The notes beneath the pieces are model-generated. The model was not told where the DNA came from. It made no database searches and saw nothing but the letters and a program-made list of their open reading frames with translations. Both the position numbers and the translations under genes were made by a program. This document shows positions 17,817 to 27,260 of a stretch of DNA of 64,000 nt, in pieces. This stretch comes from Nigerium sp. (lineage in GTDB: Bacteria > Actinomycetota > Actinomycetes > Propionibacteriales > Propionibacteriaceae): assembly GCA_016711325.1 (NCBI GenBank), contig JADJTH010000001.1, positions 310,001-374,000 of the forward strand, in the 5' to 3' direction. Within the stretch, counting starts at the first letter, position 1. Every line of letters starts with the position of its first letter.

Positions 17817-19406
17817 GTGAACACACTGCGCCTGGGAGCGTGCCTCGGCGCCTCCCTGGCCCTCGTCCTCACCGGGTGTACCAGTTCCACGCCACCCACC
17901 CCCACGACCAGCCCCGTCGTGCCGGCGAACGCCGAGCGCGACATCAACCCGGTGCCGCGCGACCGGGTCGTCGGCGGCGGCCTGCTGCGGTTCGGCGTCC
18001 GCACGCTGCCGACCGAATGGAACCCGTTCCACACGGACGCCGCCGGCACCGACGCCCAACGGGTGCTCGCGCCGCTGACGCCGACCCACTTCGCGCTGGA
18101 CTCCGCGGGCCGCGCGACGCCCGACCCCGACTTCATCCTGGGCGCGGACGCCCGTCACGACGGCAACACCGTCGTGACGCTGCAACTCAACCCGAAGGCG
18201 GTCTGGGGCGACGGCGAACCGGTGACGGCCGCCGACTGGACGGCGACCTGGCGCTGGGCGACGAGCGCCGATCCGGGTCGTTCCGCGGCGGCGATGCCGG
18301 GCTGGGAGGACGTGACCGACGTGCGGGCCGGCTGGTCGCCGCGCGAGGTTCAGATCACCTACGCCGGGATCGAACCGGACTGGGCACAACCCCTCGTCCG
18401 CGGCCCGCTGCGCGCCGCGCCCGAGGACGCCGCCTGGCCCACGAGCTGGAGCGAGTACGATCCGGCGCGCTACGCGTCCCCCTTCGTCGTCGCCCACGTC
18501 GACCGGGCGCAGGGGCTGATCACCCTCGAGCGCAACCCGCTGTGGTGGGGCGAGCAGCCCAAACTCGAGCGGATCATGTTCCGCACCGTGCAGCGCGAGG
18601 CCCAGGCCTCCGCGTTCCTGCACAACGAGTTCGACGTCTGGGAGACCGGGCTCGACACGGACGCGCTGCAGCAGTCCCGCGCGGCGACCGACACGGCCCT
18701 GCGCACCGCGCCGGGGCGCTCGGGGCGCGCCATCGAGGTCGCGTCCCGGGGCGCGCTGGCCGACGTCGCCGTCCGTCGGGCGCTGCTGCAGAGCGTCGAC
18801 CGGGCGGCGGTCGCCGCCGCCGACCTGCCGGCCGAGGCGTCCGTGTGGTCGAATCCGCTGCTGCTGCCCACCCAGCCCGGGTACGTCGACCAGGCGCGGG
18901 CGACCGGGCTGGACTCCGACCCGAGCGCTGCGGCGCGCATGCTGGACGACGCCGGGTGGACGCTGACGTCCAGCACGCGCGTCAAGAACGGCCAGCCGTT
19001 GTCGATCACCTTCCAGACCGCCGAGGGCGACGAACGAGCGCTCGCCGAGTACGACGTGCTCACCCAGCAATGGGCGCCACTCGGGGTCAGCCTCGTCCCT
19101 GTCTCCGCGGACGCCGACCTGACGCCGCGCAGCATGCCGATCAGTGCGTTCCCGTTCGCGGCCCTGCCCGCCCGGGCCGCGTCCACCGACGCGGGACGCA
19201 CCCTCGCGGGCAAGGTAGCCACCGAGGTCGATCCCGTCCGCCGCGCCGACCACGCCAGCCAGCTCGCCCGCCTGCTGTGGCAGGAGGCGACCCTGATCAC
19301 GCTCTACCAGGAGCCCCAGTACGTCGCCGTCCGCGCCAAGCTGGCGAACCTGGGCGCGCCCGGATTCTCGACGACGCACTGGACGTCGGTGGGCTGGCAG
19401 TCCTGA
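17817..19406 (+). CDS. ABC transporter substrate-binding lipoprotein, peptide/opine family (SBP 5)
   Basis: 529 residues. The signal ends at lipobox LVLTGC (Cys21). The GTG start follows GGAGG with 7 bases spacing. Domain features of family-5 binding proteins: an N-terminal lobe with WNPFHTDAAGTDAQR, then LNPKAVWGDGEPVTAADW (DppA/OppA-like), and a C-terminal lobe with AVRRALLQSVDR-type sequence. No permease or ATPase genes are adjacent, so it is an orphan binder or works with components elsewhere. Confidence 0.85.
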   Translation: MNTLRLGACLGASLALVLTGCTSSTPPTPTTSPVVPANAERDINPVPRDRVVGGGLLRFGVRTLPTEWNPFHTDAAGTDAQRVLAPLTPTHFALDSAGRATPDPDFILGADARHDGNTVVTLQLNPKAVWGDGEPVTAADWTATWRWATSADPGRSAAAMPGWEDVTDVRAGWSPREVQITYAGIEPDWAQPLVRGPLRAAPEDAAWPTSWSEYDPARYASPFVVAHVDRAQGLITLERNPLWWGEQPKLERIMFRTVQREAQASAFLHNEFDVWETGLDTDALQQSRAATDTALRTAPGRSGRAIEVASRGALADVAVRRALLQSVDRAAVAAADLPAEASVWSNPLLLPTQPGYVDQARATGLDSDPSAAARMLDDAGWTLTSSTRVKNGQPLSITFQTAEGDERALAEYDVLTQQWAPLGVSLVPVSADADLTPRSMPISAFPFAALPARAASTDAGRTLAGKVATEVDPVRRADHASQLARLLWQEATLITLYQEPQYVAVRAKLANLGAPGFSTTHWTSVGWQS

Positions 19407-19496
19407 CCGGCCGGATCGGCTGGACGGCCTGAGGATCGGCGCCGGCCACGCGTTACAGTTCGGGCGTTTGCGCGGACGGCAGAAGGGGCCAAGGCG

Positions 19497-20933
19497 ATGG
19501 CGATATGGAAGCTCCACGGTGACGGCACTCTGAAGCCCGGGGCGGTCGTGGCCCCCGACGAACGGCTGAGCTGGGGCAAGACCATCGGCCTCGGCACGCA
19601 GCACGTGGTGGCCATGTTCGGAGCCACCTTCGTCTTCCCGTTGCTGATGGGCCTCAACCCGCAGCTGGCCGTGATGATGTCCGGCATCGCGACGCTGATC
19701 TTCCTCGCCGTGGTGCGCGGACGCGTGCCGTCCTACCTCGGCAGCTCGGCGTCCTTCGTCGGCGTGTCGACCGCCATCTACGCGGCGGGCGGCAACCCCA
19801 GCCACGTGTCGGGTGCGATGTTCTGGGTGGGCGTCCTGCTGCTGATCGCCGGCATCATCATCCACAGCGCGGGCGCGCGGGTGATCCACCGGGCACTACC
19901 CCCCGTGGTCACCGGAGCGGTCGTCATGCTGATCGGTTTCAACCTGGCGCCTGTGGTCGCCAAGACCTACTGGCCGCAGGACCAGTGGGTCGCCCTGTTC
20001 ACCATGCTCGTCGTGGTGGTGCTGAGCGTCGGCGTCCGCGGCTTCGTCAGCCGCATCGCGATCTTCGTGTCGCTGATCGTCGGCTACGTGCTGAGCTGGC
20101 TGCTCGACCTGGTCACCGGCCCGATCACGTCCTTCTCCCCCGCCGCGGGCGAGGCCACGACGCACCTGCGTGTCGACTGGTCGGGGGTCGTCTCCGCGCC
20201 GTGGCTCGGGCTGCCGCCGGTCACCGATCTGGGTACGTGGACGCTGCACGGCACCGGAAACGTGGTGGGCTTCCACCTGCCGACCTTCAACGTCGCGTTC
20301 GCTCTGATCGCGATGCCGGTCGTGATCGCGCTGATCGCCGAGAACACCGGGCACGTCAAGGCGGTCGCCGAGATGACCGGGGCCGACCTGGACAAGGAGA
20401 TGGGCAAGGCCATCGGAGCGGACGGCGCGGCGTCCATGCTGGCCACCGCGGTCGGCGCCGGGCCGACGACGACCTACGCCGAGAACATCGGCGTCATGGC
20501 ATCCACGCGCATCTACTCCTCCGCCGCCTACGTGGTGGCAGCGATCGTCGCGATCGGCTTCGGCTTCTCGCCGAAGTTCGGCGCGGTGATTTCGGCGACG
20601 CCGGGTGGCGTCCTGGGCGGCATCACCGTCGTGCTCTACGGCATGATCGGCCTTCTGGGCGCAAAGATCTGGAAGGAGAACCAGGTCGACTTCGGCAACC
20701 CCGTCAACCTGGTTCCCGTCTCGGCGGGCATTATCATCGGCGTGGGCGACGTCGGCCTGAGCGTCGGGGATTTCACGCTGAGCGGCATCGCGTTCGGCAC
20801 GATCGTGACCGTGGCGGTCTACCATCTCGCCCACCGGCTCGCGCCGGCGGAACTGACGCGCGATCTCGAGGGAGCGGTGCTGATCGTGGACCGTCCGGGC
20901 GCCTACCACGACGCGGACGCCGACGACCGCTGA
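19497..20933 (+). CDS. Nucleobase:cation symporter 2 family permease (uracil/xanthine type)
   Basis: 478 residues with about 14 hydrophobic segments. It has QHVVAMFGATFVFPLLMG near the N-terminus, the substrate-site segment IAENTGHVKAVAEMTG, and GAGPTTTYAENIGVMASTR with the conserved Glu of UraA-like carriers. It imports uracil or a related base with protons. The gene stands alone with no visible PyrR or purine riboswitch leader. Confidence 0.88.
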   Translation: MAIWKLHGDGTLKPGAVVAPDERLSWGKTIGLGTQHVVAMFGATFVFPLLMGLNPQLAVMMSGIATLIFLAVVRGRVPSYLGSSASFVGVSTAIYAAGGNPSHVSGAMFWVGVLLLIAGIIIHSAGARVIHRALPPVVTGAVVMLIGFNLAPVVAKTYWPQDQWVALFTMLVVVVLSVGVRGFVSRIAIFVSLIVGYVLSWLLDLVTGPITSFSPAAGEATTHLRVDWSGVVSAPWLGLPPVTDLGTWTLHGTGNVVGFHLPTFNVAFALIAMPVVIALIAENTGHVKAVAEMTGADLDKEMGKAIGADGAASMLATAVGAGPTTTYAENIGVMASTRIYSSAAYVVAAIVAIGFGFSPKFGAVISATPGGVLGGITVVLYGMIGLLGAKIWKENQVDFGNPVNLVPVSAGIIIGVGDVGLSVGDFTLSGIAFGTIVTVAVYHLAHRLAPAELTRDLEGAVLIVDRPGAYHDADADDR

Positions 20934-20956
20934 CACCGCGGGCCTAATGTCCGGAC

Positions 20957-21496
20957 ATGAGTAGACCTGGCTGGGCCGAGACCACCGCGCTGATGCGCGA
21001 CTACTACGACCACGAGTGGGGCTTCCCCGTTCGAGACAGCCGCGCGGTGTACGAGCGTGTCACGCTGGAGGCCTTCCAGTCGGGGCTGTCCTGGGCAACC
21101 GTGCTGCGCAAGCGACCGGCCTTCCGCGAGGCGTTCGACGGCTTCGATCCCGAGGCCGTGGCCCGCTACATCGACGCCGACGTGGAGCGGCTGCTCGCCG
21201 ACGCCCGCATCATCCGCAACCGGCGCAAGATCGAGGCGGCGATCGGCAACGCCCGCGCGACGGTGGCGCTACGCGACGCGGGCAACGACCTGGCGACGCT
21301 GGTGTGGTCGTTTCAGCCCGACGATCCGGCGTCCTATGCCGGGGCGACCAGCTGTCCCGAATCCGCGGCCTGCGCGAAGGCGCTGAAGCGATCCGGTTTC
21401 GTCTTCGTGGGGCCGACCACCGTGTTCGCGCTCATGCAGGCGATCGGGATCCTGCAGCACCGCAGCACGCCCATCGGCGCCGACGCCCCGGTCTAG
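20957..21496 (+). CDS. tag: DNA-3-methyladenine glycosylase I-like protein lacking the zinc site
   Basis: A 179-residue Tag-family base-excision protein. The family core is clear (YYDHEWGFPVRDSRAVYERVTLEAFQSGLSW, RNRRKIEAAIGNA, FVGPTTVFALMQAIG). In E. coli Tag a zinc is held by Cys4, His17, His175 and Cys179. Here residue 4 is Pro, the YHD motif reads YYD, and the C-terminal His and Cys are absent. Some family members are known to lack this zinc. It follows the permease by 23 bases. Confidence 0.85.
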   Translation: MSRPGWAETTALMRDYYDHEWGFPVRDSRAVYERVTLEAFQSGLSWATVLRKRPAFREAFDGFDPEAVARYIDADVERLLADARIIRNRRKIEAAIGNARATVALRDAGNDLATLVWSFQPDDPASYAGATSCPESAACAKALKRSGFVFVGPTTVFALMQAIGILQHRSTPIGADAPV

Positions 21497-21560
21497 CACC
21501 ACGGCACTAGACTCGGGGCGCAGCCGTCGACCATCGTCCACCGCAGTATCGAGGTTATTC

Positions 21561-23555
21561 GTGAGCAGCACGTCGCCGTCATCGTCGTTCACCGGCCGTT
21601 CGCCGTCGACCGGCGCACTCCTGGTCGTGAGCGGTGTGCTGGTCGCCGCGTACGTCGCCGTGTGGCTGACCGGCCTCGACCTGAGCGTCCGACCGCCGCT
21701 ACCCGCGCGTTTCCAGGCCGACGGCGTCACGGGCCTGATCTCGCTCATGGGCGACCTCACCGCCCGCCTGGCCGCGTTCGGCACGCTCGGTGCCCTCACG
21801 GCGATCGTCGGCTTCCTGCCGAAGAACGACGACCACACCCTCACCGATCAGGGCCGGCGCCTGCTGCGGCAGGCCGGACGCTTCGCCCAGGTCTGGTTCG
21901 TGGCGTCGCTGCTCAACACGTTCGCGAACCCGGCCTACGTCAACGGCGTGCCGCTGTACACCACGCTCACGCCGCGGTCGTGGTGGACGTTCATCTGGGC
22001 CACTCCCTCGGGTCTGGCCTGGCTCGTGTCCGCGCTGGTCGCGCTGGGGATCGTGGCCGCCTGCTACCTCTCCGGGCACTGGGCCTCCGGTCTCATCGGG
22101 CTCGTCGCCGGCGTGCTCGCGCTCACCTTCGTGAGCGTCACCGGCAACGTGACGGTCGGCCTGCATCACGACTGGGCCACGGACGCCGCCATCGTCGGCA
22201 CGTTCACCGCGGTGCCGCTGATCGCCGCCGCGCTCGGCGCGTGGCTGGTCGCCACGCCACAGGCGGCGCGTCGCTATCACAAACTCGTCCCACCGCTGCT
22301 CGCGGCGACCGCCGCCTCGCATGCGCTGATCACCTGGCAGCAGATGGCGGGCCAGCCGCTCACCTCGACCGCGTACGGGCTGTGGAGCATCGGCATCGGC
22401 GCCCTCGGCGTCCTGTACGGCCTCAGCTGGCTGTGGCGTCAGTTCAGCGGGCGCGCGGGCGGCCTGGCGGTCGAGGTGGCACTCGCGATCGCCTTCCTGG
22501 CGTGCTTGACCGCGACCACCCACGTTCCGCCGCCGCGGTTCCTCGAGCCGCAGTCGATCCAGGTGAACTACCTCGGCTACGAGGTGCTGATCGCGCCGAC
22601 GCTGGAGCGTCTGGTGACGTTCGGGCGTCCGAACCTGCTGTGGGTGTGCATCGTCGTGTTCGCGCTGGGTGCCTACGCCGCGGGCGTCGTCAAGGCGTAC
22701 AAGCTCGGACGCCGCTGGCCGATCGGGCGCATCGCCTCGTGGGTCGCCGCCTGGGGGCTCACCCTGTTCCTCGCCGTCACCGGGCTGTGGGAGTACTCCA
22801 CCGTCCAGTACAGCTGGCACATGGTCGTGCACATGACCGTGAACATGCTCGTGCCCGTGCTGGGCGTCCTCGGCGCCCCGTTCGCGCTGATCCGCGCCGG
22901 CTCGGCCTCCGCGATCACACACGTGGCGCTCGGCGACGCGGTCGAGTCGCTGGAGTCGCACCGGCTGTGGCAGACCCTCACCGGGCCGCTCGTCGCGTGG
23001 CTCGCGTACGTGAGCAGCCTGTTCGCGGTCTACTTCACGCCCGCGTTCCCGTGGTTGATGAAGTACCACTGGGCGCACCAGCTGATGCTGCTGTTCTTCA
23101 TGATGACCGGCTACTTCTTCTTCTCGGTCATCATCGGCGCCGACCGCAGCAACCGGCAGCTGCCGCATCTGCTCAAGCTGGCGCTGGTGATCTCGATCAT
23201 GCCGTTCCATGCGGTGTTCGCGGTCGGCATCCTGTCGAGCCAGACCCTCATCGGCGCGTCCTTCTACGAGACCATCGCCGTCGCGTGGCTGCCCGGCCGC
23301 GAGGCCCTGATGAACGACCAGAACATCGCCGGCCAGGCGAGCTGGTTCCTCGGCGAGATCCCGCTGTTCGTGGTGATCATCGCGCTGGCCGCGCAATGGT
23401 TCCGCTCCGACTCCAAGGACGCCGCCATCATCGACGCGCAGACCGACTCGGGCGAGGACGACTCGTTCGACGCCTACAACGACATGCTGGCCGAACTGGC
23501 CCGCCGTGACCGGGATCGGGCCCGCGAGGCCGTGCTGAAGAGGTTCGACCAGTGA
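21561..23555 (+). CDS. CopD-CtaG fusion membrane protein (copper import / cytochrome c oxidase assembly)
   Basis: 664 residues, about 15 membrane segments. The N-terminal half resembles CopD-type copper transporters (segments with NTFANPAYVNG and HHDWATDAAIVG). The C-terminal half resembles CtaG (caa3-type oxidase assembly): EYSTVQYSWHMVVHMTVNM, HRLWQTLTGPLVAWL, KYHWAHQLMLLFFMMTGY and QNIAGQASWFLGEIPLF. The GTG start is at 21561. The stop overlaps copA as GTGA, linking copper delivery to copper export. Confidence 0.87.
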   Translation: MSSTSPSSSFTGRSPSTGALLVVSGVLVAAYVAVWLTGLDLSVRPPLPARFQADGVTGLISLMGDLTARLAAFGTLGALTAIVGFLPKNDDHTLTDQGRRLLRQAGRFAQVWFVASLLNTFANPAYVNGVPLYTTLTPRSWWTFIWATPSGLAWLVSALVALGIVAACYLSGHWASGLIGLVAGVLALTFVSVTGNVTVGLHHDWATDAAIVGTFTAVPLIAAALGAWLVATPQAARRYHKLVPPLLAATAASHALITWQQMAGQPLTSTAYGLWSIGIGALGVLYGLSWLWRQFSGRAGGLAVEVALAIAFLACLTATTHVPPPRFLEPQSIQVNYLGYEVLIAPTLERLVTFGRPNLLWVCIVVFALGAYAAGVVKAYKLGRRWPIGRIASWVAAWGLTLFLAVTGLWEYSTVQYSWHMVVHMTVNMLVPVLGVLGAPFALIRAGSASAITHVALGDAVESLESHRLWQTLTGPLVAWLAYVSSLFAVYFTPAFPWLMKYHWAHQLMLLFFMMTGYFFFSVIIGADRSNRQLPHLLKLALVISIMPFHAVFAVGILSSQTLIGASFYETIAVAWLPGREALMNDQNIAGQASWFLGEIPLFVVIIALAAQWFRSDSKDAAIIDAQTDSGEDDSFDAYNDMLAELARRDRDRAREAVLKRFDQ

Positions 23556-25804
23556 CACAGACCGACACCGGGCCAGCGACCAGCGGCCTCGACCAGCGGG
23601 TCGAGCTCGACATCTCCGGCATGACGTGCGCGGCCTGCGCATCGCGGATCGAGAAGAAGCTCAACAAGATGGACGGCGTTCGCGCCACCGTCAACTACGC
23701 CACCGAGCGCGCGGTCATCCTCGGCATGGCCCCCGAGCGGGCCCCGGACGCCGTGGGCGTCGTCGAGTCCGCCGGCTACGCCGCCTCGCCGGTCGTCGAC
23801 GGTGAAGAGGGCCAGGGCTATGCCGACCGGGTGAACATGCTGCGCAACCGGCTCATCGTCGCCGCACTGCTGACCGTGCCGCTGGGCGACGTGGCGATCG
23901 TGCTGGCGCTCGCGCCGCAGATGCGCTTCTGGGGCTGGCAATGGGTGCTGCTGGTCACGTCGCTGCCGGTCGTGTTCTGGTGCGCCTGGCCGTTCCACAA
24001 GGCGGCCTGGCGCAACCTGCGTCACGGCACCACGTCGATGGACACCCTGGTCTCGCTCGGCATCCTGTCGGCCTTCACCTGGTCACTGGTCTCCACCATT
24101 CTGGGCGCCGAAGACACAACCGGCTACTGGCTCGGCTACGGCATCGCGCCGGCCGGCGCCGACTCGCTCTACCTCGAGGTCGCCGCGGCGGTCACGACAT
24201 TCCTGCTCGGCGGGCGCTACATGGAGGCCCGCTCGAAGAAGTCGGCCCGCGGCGTCCTGTCGGCGCTCGGCAAGCTGGCGCCCACGACCGTCCGCGTGAT
24301 CCGCGACGGGCAGGAGGCGATCATCCCGATCGCCGAGCTCAAGGTCGGCGACCGGTTCGGCGTCCGGCCCGGCGAACGGATCGCCACCGACGGCCACGTC
24401 ATCGTGGGCGCCTCGGCGATCGACACCTCGATGATGACCGGCGAGCCGGTGCCGCGCGAGGTGGGCGAGGGCGACGCGGTGCTGGGCGGCACCATCAACA
24501 CCACGGGCGCGCTCATCGTCCAGGCCGACCGGGTGGGCGCCCACACCCAGCTGGCCCAGATGGCCGCGACCGCCGAGCAGGCGCAGGCGCGCAAGGCCTC
24601 CGTGCAGACGATGGTGGATCAGGTCGTGTCGTGGTTCGTCCCGACGGTGCTGATCGTGTCGGCGCTCACCCTGGCGGTGTGGTTGCTCGCCGGCGGCGGG
24701 CCGCGAGCGGCGTTCAGCGCCGCGCTGAGCGTGCTTATCATCGCGTGCCCGTGCGCGCTCGGCCTCGCCACCCCCACCGCGCTCATGGTGGGTGTGGGGC
24801 GGGGCGGCCAGCTCGGCATCCTGATCAAGGGCCCGGACGCCTTGGAGGCGTCCGGCGTCATCGACACCGTCGTGCTCGACAAGACCGGCACCCTGACCAC
24901 GGGCGCGATGACGGTCGAGGGCGTACACACGAGCGGCGACGCGGCATCGGATCGCGTGCTGGCGACGGCCGCCGCCGTCGAGGCGCACTCCGAGCACCCG
25001 CTCGCGAAGGCAATCGTGGCGCGGGCGTCCGCCGCCGGCCTCACCGTCGAACACGCCGCCGGTGTGCGCGCGATCCCCGGACGCGGCGCACTCGGCGCCG
25101 TCGGCGAATCGACGGTGCTCGTCGGCAACCCCGAACTGCTGGCCGAGCACGGGGTCGCGGTGAGCGCCGACGCGTCGGAGGCGGTGCAGGACGCCGCCGC
25201 CGCCGGCGCGAACGCGGTGCTGGTCGCCCGCGACGGCGTGCTGCTGGGCTGGATCGTGGTCACCGACACGATCAAGGAATCGGCCGCTCCCGCGGTGGCG
25301 CGGTTGAAGGCGATGGGGCTGCGCACGGTCCTGCTCACCGGCGACCGGCACGCCGCCGGCGACGCGGTCGGGGCCGTGGTGGGCGTCGACGAGGTCATCG
25401 CCGAGGTGCTGCCGACCGGCAAGGCGGCCGTGATCGAGAGGCTGCAGGCGGACGGCCGCCGGGTCGCAATGGTCGGCGACGGCATCAACGATGCGGCGGC
25501 GCTGGCGTCGGCGAATCTCGGCCTGGCTGTGGTCTCGGGCACCGACGTCGCGATGAAGTCGGCCGACATCATCCTGGTGCGCCGCGACCTGTCCGTGGTG
25601 CCCGACGCGATCGCCCTGGCCCGGCGGACGCTGCGCACGATCAAGGGCAACCTGGTCTGGGCGTTCGGCTATAACATCGCCGCGATCCCGCTCGCGGCAT
25701 TCGGGCTGCTCAACCCGCTGATCGCCGGTTTCGCGATGAGCCTGTCCAGCGTCTTCGTGGTCACGAACTCCACCCGGCTGCGCCGGTTCACCCCGGGGGC
25801 GTGA
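23552..25804 (+). CDS. copA: Copper-translocating P1B-type ATPase
   Basis: 750 residues. The N-terminal heavy-metal-associated domain has GMTCAACAS. The transport core carries the CPC metal site (IIACPCALGLATPTA), the actuator TGEPVPRE, the phosphorylation loop DKTGTLTTG, the HP motif (SEHPLAKA) and GDGINDAAAL. The CPC site indicates monovalent copper or silver. It is coupled to the CopD-CtaG gene by a 4-base overlap. No CopZ or CsoR gene is seen beside it. Confidence 0.95.
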   Translation: MTQTDTGPATSGLDQRVELDISGMTCAACASRIEKKLNKMDGVRATVNYATERAVILGMAPERAPDAVGVVESAGYAASPVVDGEEGQGYADRVNMLRNRLIVAALLTVPLGDVAIVLALAPQMRFWGWQWVLLVTSLPVVFWCAWPFHKAAWRNLRHGTTSMDTLVSLGILSAFTWSLVSTILGAEDTTGYWLGYGIAPAGADSLYLEVAAAVTTFLLGGRYMEARSKKSARGVLSALGKLAPTTVRVIRDGQEAIIPIAELKVGDRFGVRPGERIATDGHVIVGASAIDTSMMTGEPVPREVGEGDAVLGGTINTTGALIVQADRVGAHTQLAQMAATAEQAQARKASVQTMVDQVVSWFVPTVLIVSALTLAVWLLAGGGPRAAFSAALSVLIIACPCALGLATPTALMVGVGRGGQLGILIKGPDALEASGVIDTVVLDKTGTLTTGAMTVEGVHTSGDAASDRVLATAAAVEAHSEHPLAKAIVARASAAGLTVEHAAGVRAIPGRGALGAVGESTVLVGNPELLAEHGVAVSADASEAVQDAAAAGANAVLVARDGVLLGWIVVTDTIKESAAPAVARLKAMGLRTVLLTGDRHAAGDAVGAVVGVDEVIAEVLPTGKAAVIERLQADGRRVAMVGDGINDAAALASANLGLAVVSGTDVAMKSADIILVRRDLSVVPDAIALARRTLRTIKGNLVWAFGYNIAAIPLAAFGLLNPLIAGFAMSLSSVFVVTNSTRLRRFTPGA

Positions 25805-25853
25805 CCCCGGCTTGTGGGGCGCCCGCCCGAGGGCGAACACCTGCGGGGTTCGC

Positions 25854-25871
25854 ACGGAGCGTACGCTCCGT
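25854..25871. repeat. Perfect 18-base palindrome between convergent genes
   Basis: ACGGAGCGTACGCTCCGT equals its own reverse complement. It lies 50 bases after copA and about 100 bases before the end of the convergent MFS gene. It could be a protein-binding site or part of a terminator structure, though it has no loop of its own. Confidence 0.5.
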
Positions 25872-25967
25872 CACGTGGCGGCGGGCTGTGCGTGGTCCGA
25901 CGAAACCGGAGACATGGTGGACGATCGTGGCCCGAGTGAGGGTCACAGGTTTCCGCTATCTGGGCGC

Positions 25968-27236
25968 CTACCGCCTCGCGGTCTCAGGCATGCGCCAGTA
26001 CGCGACCGCCGAGACGAGACACAGCGCCGTGATGGCGGCCTGGAAGACCCAGAAGGCGTCCGCCCGGATCGTGGCGGTGGCCAGCACCGGCGCCATGCCG
26101 CCGAAGAGGGCGATCGCGATGCCGTAGGGCAGCGAGATGCCGGCGGCCCGCACCTCGGGCGGGAACTGCTCGGCCATCACCGCCGCCAGCGAACCCCCGT
26201 AGCCCGCAAGCAGCACCGCGCTGGCAGCGGCCGCGATCAGCGCGCTCGACAGGGTCGTGCCGACCGAGTTCAGCAACGGCGCGAACGTCAGCGCCGAGCC
26301 GAGCGCGAAGATCAGCAGGACCGGGCGGCGTCCGAGACGGTCGGACAACGCGCCGGCGAAGGGCAGCAGCACCGTGAACAACACCAGCCCGACCATCGCG
26401 GCCAGCTGCGCGTCGCGCAATTCGATGCCGGTCTTGGTGCGCAGGATCGTCGGCAGCGCGACCAGCCAGAACTGGCCGAGCGCGGTGCCCGCGCAGATCA
26501 GCGCGATCACGCGCAGCATCGCGCGCGGATGGTCGCGCACCACGGCCCGCAGCGGCTGCCGTTCGATCCGGCCCTGGTCGCGGACGGTCACGAACGCCTG
26601 CGTGTCGGGAATGGCCATGCGCATCCATAGCCCGATCAAGCCGAGGACCGCGCCGATGCCGAACGCGATCCGCCAGCCCCAGGTGCCCACGAACGCGTCC
26701 GAGAGGAACGAGAACATGACCGCGGCGAGGGCCGACGCCATGAGCGTGCCCGCACCGACCGACACCTGCTGCCACGATCCCGCCCATGCGCGGCGTCCGG
26801 GCGGCGCGTTCTCGACCAGGAACGCCGCCGAGGTTCCGAACTCGCCGCCGGCCGAGAAGCCCTGAACGCAGCGCGCCACGACGAGCAGGATCGGTGCGAG
26901 GACGCCCACCTGGCCGTAGGTCGGCAGCACCGCGATCGCGGCGGACGCCCCCGCCATCATCAGGATCGTCAGCGTCATGCCCGCGCGGCGTCCGTGCCGG
27001 TCGGCGTACGAGCCCAGGATCGCGCCGCCGAGCGGGCGGAAGAAGAACCCGACCGCGAACACCCCCAGCGCCGACAGCGTGCTGGCCAGGGGGTCGGCGT
27101 CCGGGAAGAACGCGGCCGCGAAGAACGGCACGAAGAACCCGTAGACCGACCAGTCGAACCATTCGACGAGGTTGCCGACCGTGCCGGCGACCAGCGACCG
27201 CCGGCGCTGGTGCTGGGCCGAGAGCGTGGCGCTGAT
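25968..27236 (-). CDS. MFS transporter, metabolite:H+ symporter (MHS) type, with apparent AUC start
   Basis: About 422 residues, 12 segments. The conserved MHS start GTVGNLVEWFDWSVYGFF and the loop GSYADRHGRR show the family (ProP/KgtP/ShiA relatives). The first in-frame ATG, GTG or TTG is GTG 27131, which would remove the first half of segment 1. The family sequence extends back to ATC codons at 27239 and 27236, directly after a perfect AGGAGG (6 bases before the second ATC), and the menE stop TGA (27261-27263) closes the frame further up. So translation probably begins at AUC, or the start codon is mutated. It is cotranscribed with menE. Confidence 0.78.
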   Translation of the reverse strand: MSATLSAQHQRRRSLVAGTVGNLVEWFDWSVYGFFVPFFAAAFFPDADPLASTLSALGVFAVGFFFRPLGGAILGSYADRHGRRAGMTLTILMMAGASAAIAVLPTYGQVGVLAPILLVVARCVQGFSAGGEFGTSAAFLVENAPPGRRAWAGSWQQVSVGAGTLMASALAAVMFSFLSDAFVGTWGWRIAFGIGAVLGLIGLWMRMAIPDTQAFVTVRDQGRIERQPLRAVVRDHPRAMLRVIALICAGTALGQFWLVALPTILRTKTGIELRDAQLAAMVGLVLFTVLLPFAGALSDRLGRRPVLLIFALGSALTFAPLLNSVGTTLSSALIAAAASAVLLAGYGGSLAAVMAEQFPPEVRAAGISLPYGIAIALFGGMAPVLATATIRADAFWVFQAAITALCLVSAVAYWRMPETARR

Positions 27237-27260
27237 GATGGACCTCCTGTTAGGAACGGT

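Noticed and set aside
25812..26630. Plus-strand frame opposite the MFS gene
   Set aside because: It mirrors the high-GC codon pattern of the real minus-strand MFS gene and has only Arg/Gln-rich sequence without family features.
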